The notes below the pieces were generated by a model that was not told the origin of the DNA, did not search any database, and saw only the letters and a list, made by a program, of their open reading frames with translations. This document shows positions 52,462 through 61,526 of a stretch of DNA of 64,000 nt, in pieces. Source of the DNA: Paralimibaculum aggregatum (GTDB lineage: Bacteria; Pseudomonadota; Alphaproteobacteria; Rhodobacterales; Rhodobacteraceae). The stretch lies in assembly GCF_030270585.1 (NCBI RefSeq), contig NZ_BSYI01000003.1:1-64000 (forward strand). Direction: 5' to 3'. Every line of letters begins with the position of its first letter. Within the stretch, counting starts at the first letter, position 1. A program made the position numbers and the translations under genes.

Positions 52462-53223
52462 TCAATTCACCGGTTCGTCGTCGAAGATGTCGGGCAGCGT
52501 GTCCTCGACCTGGTCGCCGAGGATCAGCGAGTCGCGCCGCTGCAGGTAGATCGTGCGCAGGCTGATATAGCTGTTCTCGGAATTGTAGAGCACGTCGTCG
52601 ATCAGGTCGGCATTGCGCGCGCGGTCGTGCACGATCTCGGCGCCGTTGTAGACCGGCGAGAACACGTCGAGCGCGTTCGAGTTGAAGAAGCCGGTATAGG
52701 TCAGCGGGTTGAGCGCGATGTCGCCCATCGCGCCGCCGACATCGCGGGTGGTCGAGGGGCCGAGCAGCGGCAGCACCAGATAGGCGCCCTCGGCGACCCC
52801 GTACTTGCCGAGCGTCACGCCGAAATCGGTGTCCTCCTTGGGCAGGCCGAACTCGGTGGCCGGGTCGAGCAGCCCGCCGGCGCCGAGCACGGTGTTCATG
52901 GTCAGCCGGCCGAAGGCGGTGCCGGCGGCCTCGATATCGCCCTGCAGCAGGTAGTTGGCGAAATCGTTCACCGTGTCGAGGTGGTTGAAGGCGTTGGTGA
53001 GCAGGAACTGGATGATCTCCGGCGTCACCGTGTCATAGGCCTGGCTCACCGGGCGCAGCACGTAGCGGTCGGCCTCGATGTTGAAGTCGTGGATCGCCTC
53101 GTTGGTCGCGCGGTAGGGGTCGCGCTCGTCGAAGCTGGCGCCCGGACCGGGGCTCGCGCAGGCGGCGAGGGTCAGAACCGCGGCCATCGCGGTCACGGAT
53201 CGGACGGTGTGGGAGAGGCGCAT
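52462..53223 (-). CDS. mlaA: MlaA (VacJ) family lipoprotein
   Basis: A 253-residue outer-membrane lipoprotein. Signal and lipobox LTLAAC put the lipidated Cys at about 22. The MlaA domain follows: DPYRATNEAIHDFNIEADRYVLRPVSQAYDTV, NFANYLLQGDIEAAGTAFGRLTMNTVLGAGGLLDPATEFGL and LLGPSTTRDVGGAMGD. It removes mislocalised phospholipid from the outer leaflet of the outer membrane. It is divergent from hpnN, with 168 nt between, and upstream of ispA. The link with hpnM (MlaC-like) suggests a lipid-transport module. Confidence 0.94.
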   Translation of the reverse strand: MRLSHTVRSVTAMAAVLTLAACASPGPGASFDERDPYRATNEAIHDFNIEADRYVLRPVSQAYDTVTPEIIQFLLTNAFNHLDTVNDFANYLLQGDIEAAGTAFGRLTMNTVLGAGGLLDPATEFGLPKEDTDFGVTLGKYGVAEGAYLVLPLLGPSTTRDVGGAMGDIALNPLTYTGFFNSNALDVFSPVYNGAEIVHDRARNADLIDDVLYNSENSYISLRTIYLQRRDSLILGDQVEDTLPDIFDDEPVN

Positions 53224-53391
53224 GGCGTGCTCCGGGCTGGCGGCTGTGCCGCAGATTGTGATCGCGCGCGGCGCCCGATCCGGGTAACGGGCTCTGGCGC
53301 CGATGGTTCGCGTGACACTAGACTGCGCGGCGAGGCGCCTCAAGCGCCGCGCCCGCATTGTGACCCGCGGGCAGGAAAGAAGGCGAGGGCA

Positions 53392-56007
53392 GTGCGTAGC
53401 GATTGGGCAACCGAGGCGGCCGGGCGGGCCTGCGCCGGCTGGATCGCGGCGGCAGCCGGCCGCCCGCGCGCCGTTCTGGCGGCGCTGGGGCTGCTGCTGG
53501 CGGCCGCGGTCTGGGCCGCGAGCGGGCTGAGGGTGGACACCGATTCGAGCCGGATGCTGGCGCCGGAGCTGCCCTTCCAGGCCCGGGCGCAGGCGCTGAA
53601 CGCCGCGTTTCCGGAGCTGAAGAACACCATCGTCGTCGCGGTGCGGGGGCCGCGCGCCGATCCGGTGGAGGCGGCGCTGACGGCGCTGGCGGCGCGGCTC
53701 GAGGGCGATCCCTCGGTGGCCTCGGTCTTCGCGCCCTCGATCGACCCGTTCTTCCGCACCCACGGGCTGCTCTATCTCGACGAGGCGGCCTTCGAGGCGC
53801 AGCTCACCCGGCTCAGCAAGTCGGCCAACATGCTGGCGCGGCTGCGCGAGGACCAGAGCCTGCCCGGCTTCCTGCGCGCGGTGGACGAGGCGCGGGCGCT
53901 CGCCGCCGCCGCCGAGGGCTTCGATGCCGGCGCGCTCGACCGGCTCTATGCCGAGGCGGCGGCGGTGATCGCGGCGGCGGCGGAGGGCGAGGCGCGCAGC
54001 TTCGACTGGACCGGGCTGTTCGGCGATGCGGGGCCGGTGCTCCGGGTGCTGACGCTGACCCCGCGGCTCGACTATGCCGCGCTCAATCCGGCCAGGGCGG
54101 CGATGCAGGCGGCGGCGGCGGCGGTGGCGGCGCTGCCGCCCGAGATCACCGCGGAGGTCGAGATCGGGCTCACCGGCGACCCGGTGCTGCGGGCCGAGGA
54201 GCTGCGCAGCGTCACCGCCACCATCGGGCTCTCGCTGGCGATCTCGGTGCTGCTGGTGGCGCTGGTGCTCTGGCTGGCGCTCGGCAGCCTGGCGCGGATG
54301 GGGCTGGCGCTCGGCGCGCTGCTGGTGACGCTGGTGCTGACCACCGGGGCGGCGGCGCTGGCGGTCGGCGCGCTCAACCTCGTCTCGGTGGCCTTCATCG
54401 TGCTGATGGTGGGGCTCGGGATCGACTTCGCGATCCACCTGATGGCGCATCTCGAGGAGGATCTGGCGGCCGAGCCGCTGCCCGGCGCGCTGCGGGCCTG
54501 CGGGCGCCGGCTCGGCGGCGCGCTGGCGCTCACCGCGGCGACCACGGCGGCCGCCTTCCTCGCCTTCGCGGGCACCGATTTCATCGGCATGGCGCAGCTC
54601 GGGCTGATCGGCGCGATGGGGGTGGTGATCGCCTTCCTCGTCGCCATCACGCTGCTGCCGGCGGCGGTGGCGCTGCGCCCCCGGCTGGCCGCGGCGCCGC
54701 GCCGCCGGGCGGTGCCGGCGCTGCCGCCGATGCCGCGGCTCGGGCGGCTCGGCGCCGGGCTCGCGGCGGCGCTCGGGCTGGCGGCGCTGCTGCTGGTGCC
54801 GCAGGCCCGCTTCGATGCCGACCCGATGAGCCTGCGCAACCCCGAGGCGCGCTCGGTCGCGGTCTATGGCTGGCTCGCCGCCGATCCGCTGCGCGCGCCG
54901 CTGCGGCTCAGCCTGCTGACGGAGACCGCCAAGCAGGCCTCCGCCGCGGCGCGGGCGCTGAAGCCGGTGGTCGAGGTCGACGGCACCACCTGGCTCGGCG
55001 ATCTGGTGCCGAAGGACCAGGATGCCAAGCTGGCGCTCTTCGACATCGCCTGGCCCTCGATCGACTTCGCGGTCAATGGCGAGCCGGTGGCGCTCGCCGA
55101 GCCGGGCTCGGGCGATCCGGCCGCGCTGGCCGCGGCGCTCGGCGCGGAAGGCGCGGCGGGGCGGCTGGCGGCGGCGCTGGCGGCGCTCGGCGCGGCGCCG
55201 GAGCCGGCCACCCGCGCCCGCGTCGAGGCGGCGCTGTTCCGCCATTTCCCCGCGCTGATCGGCCGGCTCGAGGCGCAGCTCGGCGCCGACCGGGTGACGC
55301 TGGAGAGCCTGCCCCCGGCGCTCGCCGCGCGCTATCTCGCCGCCGATGGCCGCTACCGCGTCGAGATCCGCGCCGCCGCCGACATCTCCGACCCGGCGGC
55401 GCGGGCGCGCTTCGTCGAGGCGGTGCAGCGCGTCGCGCCGGAGGCCGGCGGCCCGCCGGACCAGATCGAGGGCGCCGCCCGGGCCGTCGCCGGCGCCATG
55501 CTGCAGGCGGTGCTGGTGGCGCTGGCGGCGACCGCGGGGCTGGTGCTGCTGGCCGCTGGGCGGGTCTGGCCGCTGGTGGCGATCCTCGTGCCGGTGGCGC
55601 TGGCCGGCGCGGTGACCGCGGCGGCGACGGTTCTGCTCGACATGCCGTTCAACTATGCCAACGTGATCGTGCTGCCGCTGCTGATCGGGCTCGGGGTCGA
55701 TGCCGGGGTGCATCTGGCGCTGCGCACCGAGCGCTCGGCGGCGGTCTATGCCACCTCGACGCCGCGCGCGGTGCTGGCCTCGGCGCTCACCACCATCGGC
55801 GCCTTCGCGACGCTGGCGCTGTCGGACCACCGCGGCACCGCCTCGATGGGGGTGCTGCTGGCGATCGCCGTCGGCGCCGCCGTCGCCATGGCGCTGGCGC
55901 TGTCGCCGCCGCTCGCCCGCCTCGGCGCCCGCGCCCGAGGCCGCGCCCGTTCCCGCGTCGCCCCGGCGCCGCCGCAACCCGACCCGAATGAAGGAGACCG
56001 CAGATGA
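53392..56007 (+). CDS. hpnN: hopanoid transporter HpnN, RND/MMPL type
   Basis: An 871-residue RND-superfamily membrane protein with two repeats. Each has a single membrane helix, a large periplasmic domain and about five more helices. GLGIDFAIHLMAHLEED in the first half and GLGVDAGVHLALRTERS in the second are the paired RND signatures. HpnN moves hopanoids to the outer membrane in Rhodopseudomonas and Burkholderia; this role is transferred by family. Start GTG 53392 is chosen because AGGAAAGAAGGCGAGG lies upstream and the first helix follows. It overlaps hpnM by ATGA. Confidence 0.92.
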   Translation: MRSDWATEAAGRACAGWIAAAAGRPRAVLAALGLLLAAAVWAASGLRVDTDSSRMLAPELPFQARAQALNAAFPELKNTIVVAVRGPRADPVEAALTALAARLEGDPSVASVFAPSIDPFFRTHGLLYLDEAAFEAQLTRLSKSANMLARLREDQSLPGFLRAVDEARALAAAAEGFDAGALDRLYAEAAAVIAAAAEGEARSFDWTGLFGDAGPVLRVLTLTPRLDYAALNPARAAMQAAAAAVAALPPEITAEVEIGLTGDPVLRAEELRSVTATIGLSLAISVLLVALVLWLALGSLARMGLALGALLVTLVLTTGAAALAVGALNLVSVAFIVLMVGLGIDFAIHLMAHLEEDLAAEPLPGALRACGRRLGGALALTAATTAAAFLAFAGTDFIGMAQLGLIGAMGVVIAFLVAITLLPAAVALRPRLAAAPRRRAVPALPPMPRLGRLGAGLAAALGLAALLLVPQARFDADPMSLRNPEARSVAVYGWLAADPLRAPLRLSLLTETAKQASAAARALKPVVEVDGTTWLGDLVPKDQDAKLALFDIAWPSIDFAVNGEPVALAEPGSGDPAALAAALGAEGAAGRLAAALAALGAAPEPATRARVEAALFRHFPALIGRLEAQLGADRVTLESLPPALAARYLAADGRYRVEIRAAADISDPAARARFVEAVQRVAPEAGGPPDQIEGAARAVAGAMLQAVLVALAATAGLVLLAAGRVWPLVAILVPVALAGAVTAAATVLLDMPFNYANVIVLPLLIGLGVDAGVHLALRTERSAAVYATSTPRAVLASALTTIGAFATLALSDHRGTASMGVLLAIAVGAAVAMALALSPPLARLGARARGRARSRVAPAPPQPDPNEGDRR

Positions 56008-56606
56008 CCCGTCTCGCCCGCCTCGTGCTCGTCCTCGGCCTTGCCGCCGGGGCTCTGCTGCCGGCAGCCGCCGGCGCCGCGGAGACCGAACCCGCCGCCG
56101 CCCGCGCCACCGCCGAGGCGCTGGTCGAGGGCGCCCATGGCGCGCTGGCCGATCCCGGCCTCGACGAGGCCGCCCGCAACGACCGCCTGCGCGCCGCCGT
56201 CTCCGAGGCCTTCGCCTTCGACATCTGGGAGCGCTTCCTGCTCGGCGAGCGCGGCGACGGCTTCTCGGACGCCCAGCGCACCGCCTTCCGCGCCGCGCTG
56301 CCGGGCTTCCTCGCGCATCTCTACAAGAGCCAGTTCGGCAAGGGGCTGGAGGCGAAGCCGGAGATCCGCGACACCCGCGCCGTGCGCTCCGACGTCATCG
56401 TCTCCGCCGGCATCCCGCGCGCCAACGGCAAGACCCTGCCGGTGGACTGGCGGATCCGCGAGTTTGCGGCGCGCGGCGCGCTGGTGATCGACGTGATGGT
56501 GGGCGGGGTCTCCTTCCTCGTGCTCAAGCGCGAGGAGTTCGGCGCCATCCTCGACGAGCGCGGGCCGGAGGGCCTGCTCGCCTTCATGGCCGAGAACAGC
56601 ATCTGA
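56004..56606 (+). CDS. hpnM: HpnM/MlaC-like periplasmic lipid-binding protein
   Basis: A 200-residue periplasmic protein of the MlaC/Ttg2D family, called HpnM when linked with hopanoid genes. A signal peptide (about 1-25, ending AGAAE) is followed by ARATAEALVEGAHGALAD, FAFDIWERFLLGERGDGFSDAQR, FLAHLYKSQFG and VDWRIREFAARGALVIDVMVGGVSFLVLKREEF. It would carry a lipid, perhaps a hopanoid, across the periplasm. It overlaps the hpnN stop. A 42-bp palindrome follows. Confidence 0.92.
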   Translation: MTRLARLVLVLGLAAGALLPAAAGAAETEPAAARATAEALVEGAHGALADPGLDEAARNDRLRAAVSEAFAFDIWERFLLGERGDGFSDAQRTAFRAALPGFLAHLYKSQFGKGLEAKPEIRDTRAVRSDVIVSAGIPRANGKTLPVDWRIREFAARGALVIDVMVGGVSFLVLKREEFGAILDERGPEGLLAFMAENSI

Positions 56607-56624
56607 GCCGGCTGCGGCGGCCGC

Positions 56625-56666
56625 GGCGGCATTGCGGGGGCGGCGCGCCGCCCCCGCAATGCCGCC
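56625..56666. terminator. 42-bp perfect palindrome between convergent genes
   Basis: Positions 56625-56645 and 56646-56666 are exact reverse complements with no loop base; the centre reads GGCGCGCC. It lies between hpnM (+) and the coiled-coil gene (-), so it can terminate both. There is no T run on either side. Confidence 0.7.
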
Positions 56667-56668
56667 GG

Positions 56669-57193
56669 CTAGCTCTTCGACTGCTTGGCGATCATCTCGG
56701 CGAGGCGTTTCTCCAGCGCGGCGATCTTCTTTTCGAAATGGGCGCTCTGCTGCTTCTCGTATTCGGCCATGCGCTTGGCGTAGTCCTGCCCCTCGGCCCG
56801 CACCTCCTTCACCATCCGCTCCAGATAGTCGGTCTGCTTCTTCTCGTAGACCTCGAGCTTCTTCACCCAGTCGCCGATGCCCTTGTCCAGGTCGCTGACC
56901 TTCTTCTCCAGATAGTCGGTCTGCTTCTTCTCGTAGTCCGTGTTCTTCTTGACCCAGTCGCTGACGCTCTTGTCGAGGTCGCTGACCTTCTTTTCCAGAT
57001 AGGCAGTCTGCTTGGTCTCGTAGACATCGAGCTTCTTGACCCAGTCGCCGATGTTCTTGTCGAGCTCGGCGATCTTCTTGTCGGTATACTCATTGGCCTT
57101 GCGGCCCTGATCGCCGAGGGTCTTCTGCAGCTGGGCGAGCTGCTTCTTGACCTCTTGGGCGAGCTTGAGCGCCTCCTTTGCCGTGTCGGCCAT
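56669..57193 (-). CDS. coiled-coil protein with 29-residue repeats
   Basis: A 174-residue highly charged protein, Lys/Glu/Asp-rich, with no signal or membrane segment. Three consecutive 29-residue repeats of the pattern (D/E)LDKxIGDWVKK, then xxYEKKQTDYLEKKVS, cover about residues 35-121. The flanks (MADTAKEALKLAQEVKKQLAQLQKTL and EKKIAALEKRLAEMIAKQ) are helical too. Lowest-energy form would be a long coiled coil. GGAGGAAAACC precedes the ATG. No family is recognised; the overall helix content loosely recalls phasins or other granule/scaffold proteins, but that is only a resemblance. Confidence 0.7.
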   Translation of the reverse strand: MADTAKEALKLAQEVKKQLAQLQKTLGDQGRKANEYTDKKIAELDKNIGDWVKKLDVYETKQTAYLEKKVSDLDKSVSDWVKKNTDYEKKQTDYLEKKVSDLDKGIGDWVKKLEVYEKKQTDYLERMVKEVRAEGQDYAKRMAEYEKQQSAHFEKKIAALEKRLAEMIAKQSKS

Positions 57194-57339
57194 GGTTTTC
57201 CTCCGCCATTGCGGAGCGCTCCGGTGCCGGGCCCCGCTTCCCCGGGGCCCAGCCTGCGGGTTCGGCGCCCGCACATCAAGCATCGCGTTCCGTCAGGGCA
57301 GGAGGCCCGCGCCGGGCCGGCCGGCACGGGCCGGCCGGG

Positions 57340-59145
57340 TCACTCCCGCGGCAGCAGGCGCAGGCCGAGCTCGCGGAGCTGCTCGTTGGTCGCCTCGGAG
57401 GGCGCCTGCATCATCAGGTCCTCGGCGCGCTGGTTCATCGGGAACATGATGACCTCGCGGATGTTCTCCGCCCCGGCCAGCAGCATCACGATGCGGTCGA
57501 CGCCGGGCGCGATGCCGCCATGCGGCGGGGCGCCATAGCGGAAGGCCGAGATCATGCCGCCGAAATGCTCGTCGACGAAATCGCGCGACTTGCCGGTGAT
57601 CTCGAAGGCCTTGTACATGATCTCCGGCCTGTGGTTCCGGATCGCGCCGGAGCTGAGCTCCACCCCGTTGCAGACGATGTCGTACTGGTAGCCCTTGATC
57701 TCCAGCGGATCCATGGTCTCCAGCGCCTCGAGCCCGCCCTGGGGCATCGAGAAGGGGTTGTGGCTGAAGTCGAGCGCGCCGGTCTCCTCGTCGCGCTCAT
57801 ACATCGGGAAATCGACGATCCAGCAGAAGCGGAACTCCTCCTTCCAGGCCTCGTCCGGCTGCAGCTCGGCCCAGATCACGTTGCGCGCCTTGCCGGCCAC
57901 GTCGATGAAATCCGCCGGCCGGCCGCCGAGGAAGAACGCCGCGTCGCCGGCGCCGAGGCCGAGCTGGGCGCGGATCGCCTCGGTGCGCTCCGGCCCGAGG
58001 TTCTTGGCCAGCGGGCCGGCGCCGACCGTCGCGCCGCCCTCGTCGCGCCAGAAGATGTAGCCCATGCCCGGCAGGCCCTCCTTCTGCGCCCAGGAGTTCA
58101 TCCGGTCGCAGAACGCGCGGGAGCCGCCCTTGGGCGCCGGGATGGCGCGGATCTCGGTGCCCTCGCCCTCGAGGATCCTGGCGAAGATCTTGAAGCCGGA
58201 GCCGGCGAAATGCTCGCTGACCACCTGCATCTCGATCGGGTTGCGCAGGTCCGGCTTGTCGGAGCCGTATTTCAGCATCGACTCGGCATAGGGGATGCGC
58301 GGGAACGTGGCCGTCACCGGCCATTTCCCCTCGCCGTGCGCGCGCTCCGGGGCGAACTCCTCGAAGACGCCGCGCATCACCGGCTCGATCGCCTGGAACA
58401 CGTCCTCCTGCTCGACGAAGCTCATCTCGATGTCGAGCTGGTAGAACTCGCCGGGCGAGCGGTCGGCGCGCGGGTCCTCGTCGCGGAAGCAGGGGGCGAT
58501 CTGGAAATAGCGGTCGAAGCCGGCCACCATCACCAGCTGCTTGAACTGCTGCGGCGCCTGCGGCAGCGCGTAGAACTTGCCCGGATGCAGCCGGCTCGGC
58601 ACCAGGAAGTCGCGCGCGCCCTCGGGCGAGGAGGCGGTGAGGATCGGCGTCTGGAACTCCATGAAGCCCTGGCCGGTCATGCGGCTGCGCAGGCTGGAGA
58701 TCACCTTCGAGCGCAGCACGATGTTGGCATGCAGGCGCTCGCGGCGCAGGTCGAGGAAGCGGTAGCGCAGCCGCGTCTCCTCCGGGTAGTCGAGCTCGCC
58801 GAAGACCGGCAGCGGCAGCTCCTCGGCGGCGCCGAGCACCTCCACCGCGCGGGCATAGACCTCGATCGCGCCGGTCGGCAGCCTGGGGTTCACCAGGTCA
58901 TCGGCGCGGGCCTTCACCTCGCCGTCGATGCGGATCACCCATTCCGCGCGCACCGTCTCGATATCGGCGAAGGCCGGGCTGTCCGGGTCGGCGAGGACCT
59001 GGGTGATGCCGTAATGGTCGCGCAGGTCGAGGAACAGCACGCCGCCATGGTCGCGCACCCGGTGGACCCAGCCCGAGAGGCGGACGGTCTGGCCGACATG
59101 GGCGGTGTTGAGCTCGGCGCAGGTATGGCTGCGATAGGCGTGCAT
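57340..59145 (-). CDS. aspS: aspartyl-tRNA synthetase
   Basis: A 601-residue class II synthetase. The N-terminal OB-fold anticodon domain is [29 protein letters not shown]. Motif 2 reads [25 protein letters not shown], a large GAD insertion occupies about 290-410, and motif 3 is [16 protein letters not shown]. This is the bacterial-type AspRS; whether it also charges tRNA-Asn is not decided here. The ATG at 59145 has GGAGGG upstream and the conserved MHAYRSHTC start. The open frame runs on into the repeat array, which is not coding. Confidence 0.97.
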   Translation of the reverse strand: MHAYRSHTCAELNTAHVGQTVRLSGWVHRVRDHGGVLFLDLRDHYGITQVLADPDSPAFADIETVRAEWVIRIDGEVKARADDLVNPRLPTGAIEVYARAVEVLGAAEELPLPVFGELDYPEETRLRYRFLDLRRERLHANIVLRSKVISSLRSRMTGQGFMEFQTPILTASSPEGARDFLVPSRLHPGKFYALPQAPQQFKQLVMVAGFDRYFQIAPCFRDEDPRADRSPGEFYQLDIEMSFVEQEDVFQAIEPVMRGVFEEFAPERAHGEGKWPVTATFPRIPYAESMLKYGSDKPDLRNPIEMQVVSEHFAGSGFKIFARILEGEGTEIRAIPAPKGGSRAFCDRMNSWAQKEGLPGMGYIFWRDEGGATVGAGPLAKNLGPERTEAIRAQLGLGAGDAAFFLGGRPADFIDVAGKARNVIWAELQPDEAWKEEFRFCWIVDFPMYERDEETGALDFSHNPFSMPQGGLEALETMDPLEIKGYQYDIVCNGVELSSGAIRNHRPEIMYKAFEITGKSRDFVDEHFGGMISAFRYGAPPHGGIAPGVDRIVMLLAGAENIREVIMFPMNQRAEDLMMQAPSEATNEQLRELGLRLLPRE

Positions 59146-59264
59146 GGGGCTCCCTCCGGATCGCGGTTGCGGCCCGGATAGAGCCCCTGCCGCGCGCGAT
59201 GTCAACGCCCCGCCGGCGCGCGGTGCCAAACCGTGGCGAAAGCGGCGCGCCGTGGCCGCCCGGG

Positions 59265-60144
59265 CGCCGCCGAAGGGCGGGGGTGCCGCCGAAGTGCGGG
59301 GAGCACGGCCGAGAGGACAGGGACGCTGCCGAAGGGCTGCGCTCGGCCGAAATGCGGACGGCTTTGCCGAGAGGCAGAGGACTCGACCGTAGGACGGGGG
59401 CTCGGCCGGAGGGCCGGAGGCTCGGCCGAATTGCGGGCGGCTTTGCCAAGAGGCAGAGGACTCGGCCGAAGGACCGGGGACTCGACCGAAGGACCGGGGG
59501 CCCGGTCGAAGCGCAGAGGGTTCGGCCGGAGCGCCGGAGGCTTTGCCAAGGGGCAGCGGAACCGACCGAAGGACCGAGGGGCTGGGGCGCCGCCGAATGA
59601 CGGGGGCTCGGCCGACGGGCTGGCAACTCGGCCGAAGGGCAAGTGGCTCAGCCGAAGGGCCGGCGGCTTGGCCGAAGGGCGAGTAGCCCGGCCAAGGGGT
59701 GGCCGGCGTTGCCAAGGGGCACGGGACTCGACCGAAGGACCGGGGCTCGGTCGAAGCGCAGGGGGCTCGGCCGAGGGGCTGGGGCGCCGCCAAAGGGCGG
59801 GGGCTGGGCCGACGGGCGGGCAACTCGGCCAAAGGGCTAGTGGCTCAGCCGAAGGGCCGGCGGCTTGGCCGAAGGGCAAGTAGCTCGGCCGAACGGTGGG
59901 CGACTTGGCCGAAGGGCAGGGAGTACGGCCGAAGGGCAGGGAGTACGGCCGAAGGGCAGGGAGCTCGGCCGAAGGGCAGGGGAGCTCGGCCGAAGGGCAG
60001 GGGAGCTCGGCCAAGGGGCAGGGCTCGGCCAAGGGGCGAGCGAGCTTGGCCGAACGGCCAGGGAGTCCGGCCATGCGGCAGCGAGCCCGGCCAATGGGCG
60101 GGGCCCGGCCGCAGGGCGGGTGCGCTCAGCCGAAGGGCAGGGGG
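59265..60144. repeat. array of about 40 degenerate 20-22 bp tandem repeats
   Basis: Head-to-tail units fill the region upstream of aspS. The consensus is CTCGGCCGAAGGGC followed by AGGGGAG (21 nt), best kept at 59890-60020. Other units read GACTCGACCGAAGGACCGG or GCTTTGCCAAGGGGC. A block starting at 59584 recurs about 197 nt later at 59781 with few changes, so segments of many units have been copied together. Because units are near 21 nt, long open frames with heptapeptide repeats appear on both strands; they lack start signals. The array differs in consensus from the one at 22.6 kb. Confidence 0.92.
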
Positions 60145-60632
60145 GCGATGCCGGCGAGCTTGCCGGTGAGGCCGGTCAGCCCGGCGGCGAGGCCGAGCGC
60201 GAAGGGCAGGGCGAGCCAGGCCGCCTCGCGCAGCGCCGAGGGGGCGCGGCCCGAGAGCCGCGGCCGGTCGCCGTCGGTGCGCACCAGGACGCGCCCGCCG
60301 GTGGGATCCTCGACGGTGCGGGTCTCGGCGACGAAGCGGCGCCGGCGGCCGGTGCGGTCCTCGTAGGTGATCACCGGGTGGAAGCCGCCGCCGATCGCCG
60401 GCTCGGCCTCGACCACCTTGCCCTCGGCGACCCGGGCGATCAGCCGGGCATGCAGGAGCTGCAGGAGCTTCACCAGGCTCACCGCGAGGCAGAGCGCGGC
60501 CAGCGCCAGCAGCCCGGCGCCGATCAGCCCGGTCTCGATCCCGTAGCCGAGCAGCAGCTCCTCGACCCCGGCGGTGACACCGCCGGATGCGCCGCCGGTC
60601 TCCGGCTCGGGGGCCTTCAGGAATTTCGCCAT
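60126..60632 (-). CDS. two-helix membrane protein with a DUF3592-like middle domain
   Basis: A 168-residue membrane protein. Helices at about 37-58 and 138-157 flank a soluble part with HPVITYEDRTGRRRRFVAETRTVEDPTGGRVLVR, similar to DUF3592-type domains. The ATG at 60632 follows AGGAGAGGG. The last residues (PLPFG) are encoded by the first unit of the adjacent tandem array, so the array reaches into the coding sequence. No function is recognised. Confidence 0.65.
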   Translation of the reverse strand: MAKFLKAPEPETGGASGGVTAGVEELLLGYGIETGLIGAGLLALAALCLAVSLVKLLQLLHARLIARVAEGKVVEAEPAIGGGFHPVITYEDRTGRRRRFVAETRTVEDPTGGRVLVRTDGDRPRLSGRAPSALREAAWLALPFALGLAAGLTGLTGKLAGIAPLPFG

Positions 60633-60805
60633 CACCCTCTCCTATGCCGTTGCATGACACCCCAGGCCGGGGATACGGCAGAATCGCCGCGGTTTCCATG
60701 CCCGGCGCATCGCCGCCGGCCACAGCTTTGCGCGAGACACGGGCGCCGCCCGCCGCTATCACGGGCGCGGCCGGACCGCGGCAGCCGACAGGATGGAGAG
60801 AACCG

Positions 60806-61498
60806 ATGAGCCGAGCGCTTGCCAGCATCGCCCGACGCCTCGCCCCGCAGGGCATGCGCAAGGCGGTCGCCGCCGAGGTGATCGAGGGCCTGCGCGCGGG
60901 CTTCCGCGCCCAGCTCGCGGCGCAGCCGCAGGTGGAGCTCGGCGCCCGCCATCTCGCCAGCACCGTGGTGCTGCCGGATCGCGAGGCGATGCTGGAGCGG
61001 CTGCCGAAGGGCGGCCGGGTGGCCGAGATCGGCGTGGCGGCGGGAGACTTCACCGCCGAGATCCTCGCCCGCACGGCCCCGGAGCGGCTCGACCTCGTCG
61101 ATGTCTGGGGCAGCGCGCGCTATTCCGGCGACCTGATGGAGAGCGTCGCCCGGCGCTTTGCCGGCGAGATCGACGCGGGCCGGGTGCGGATGCATCGCGG
61201 CCTCTCCACCGAGATCGGCCCGGGCTTCGCGGACGGCTGCTTCGACTGGGTCTATATCGACACCGATCACAGCTATGCCACCACCCGCGACGAGCTCGCG
61301 CTCTATGCCGCCAAGGTGAAGCCCGGGGGCATCCTCGCCGGGCACGACTACACCTCCGGCAGCTGGGTCAGCCTGCTGCCCTATGGCGTGATCGCCGCGG
61401 TGCACGAGTTCTGCGTCGCCGAGGATTGGGAGCTCCTCTATCTCACGGCCGAGCAGCGGGTGCCGCCGAGCTTCGCGATCCGGCGAATCGGCGGCTGA
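60806..61498 (+). CDS. class I SAM-dependent methyltransferase (Methyltransf_24 type)
   Basis: A 230-residue methyltransferase. The SAM site is RVAEIGVAAGDFTAEILART, then LDLVDVWGS, and FDWVYIDTDHSYATTRDELALYAAKVKPGGILAGHDY, the pattern of Methyltransf_24 enzymes that methylate sugars or small metabolites. GGAGAG precedes the ATG by about 5 nt. It is divergent from the two-helix membrane gene and convergent with the CPBP gene. Substrate unknown. Confidence 0.82.
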   Translation: MSRALASIARRLAPQGMRKAVAAEVIEGLRAGFRAQLAAQPQVELGARHLASTVVLPDREAMLERLPKGGRVAEIGVAAGDFTAEILARTAPERLDLVDVWGSARYSGDLMESVARRFAGEIDAGRVRMHRGLSTEIGPGFADGCFDWVYIDTDHSYATTRDELALYAAKVKPGGILAGHDYTSGSWVSLLPYGVIAAVHEFCVAEDWELLYLTAEQRVPPSFAIRRIGG

Positions 61499-61526
61499 GC
61501 GCCGGGGTGCCGGGCGGCCCGCCGCC

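Noticed and set aside
52462-55977. 1,171-codon minus-strand frame ending in MlaA
   Set aside because: Only the last 253 codons (from 53223) are real; the rest is antisense to hpnN, whose RND motifs are clear.
59202-60074. 290-residue minus-strand heptapeptide-repeat protein
   Set aside because: The frame exists only because the repeat unit is near 21 nt. Single-base length changes shift it, and similar open frames exist on the other strand.
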